From: Methylocapsa sp.
Lineage (GTDB): Bacteria; Pseudomonadota; Alphaproteobacteria; Rhizobiales; Beijerinckiaceae
NCBI GenBank assembly: GCA_003162995.1
Contig: PLUZ01000371.1
Coordinates: forward strand, 301-7,659
Length of the DNA stretch: 7,359 bases
Reading direction: 5' to 3'
A program made the translations under genes and the position numbers. The stretch's first letter is position 1. Each line of letters starts with the position of its first letter. This document shows positions 6,540 to 7,359 of this stretch, piece by piece. The notes under the pieces were generated by a model. That model was not told where the DNA came from. It made no database searches and worked only from the letters and a program-made list of their open reading frames with translations.

Positions 6540-6555
6540 TGGCATGCGCGTTGCT
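6540..6555 (+). promoter_or_regulatory. Sigma-54 (RpoN) -24/-12 promoter of nifH
   Basis: TGGCATGCGCGTTGCT matches the sigma-54 consensus TGGCAC-N5-TTGCW with a single difference (T for C at position 6). The invariant GG (6541-6542) and GC (6553-6554) are exactly ten bases apart. Transcription should start near 6566, leaving a leader of about 124 nt before nifH. The NifA site upstream makes this a standard NifA-dependent nif promoter. Confidence 0.9.
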
Positions 6556-6566
6556 CGCGGGGCTGA

Positions 6567-7359
<793 letters not shown>

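Overview
The window looks like chromosomal DNA of a nitrogen-fixing alphaproteobacterium, probably of the order Hyphomicrobiales (Rhizobiales). The NifH fragment reads like the Bradyrhizobium/Beijerinckia/methanotroph type, genic DNA is GC-rich, and the outer-membrane autotransporter is of a type common in that order. The genus is inference; no 16S gene or other marker is present.

Layout, left to right. (1) Bases 1-1002, plus strand: the 3' part of an alanine-racemase (Alr) homologue. The window opens exactly on the expected PLP-binding lysine. Several other conserved active-site residues are substituted, including the catalytic tyrosine (Phe here). (2) Bases 1003-1282: intergenic, no convincing gene. 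(3) Bases 1283-4950, minus strand: one large classical (type Va) autotransporter gene, with signal peptide, glycine-rich beta-helical passenger with repeats, and C-terminal beta-barrel. It is split into two reading frames. The break coincides with a 5-bp tandem duplication (AGCAC twice at 2133-2142); reading only one copy restores a single 1220-residue protein. (4) Bases 4951-5101: AT-rich divergent intergenic region. (5) Bases 5102-6031, plus strand: an alpha/beta-hydrolase-like protein with a GHSLG nucleophile elbow that lacks the usual N-terminal part of the fold. (6) Bases 6032-6689: nif control region with a NifA upstream activator site, a 22-bp imperfect tandem repeat, a near-perfect sigma-54 -24/-12 promoter and a leader of about 124 nt. 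(7) Bases 6690-7359, plus strand: nifH, cut by the window end, with all expected iron-sulphur and nucleotide-binding residues present.

The window therefore covers the upstream edge of a nif operon (nifH, presumably followed by nifDK outside). Only nifH and its control region can be tied to nitrogen fixation. The Alr-like gene, the frame-broken autotransporter and the N-terminally shortened hydrolase have no evident functional link to it. All three show some erosion or divergence, which suggests a variable flank next to a strongly conserved operon.
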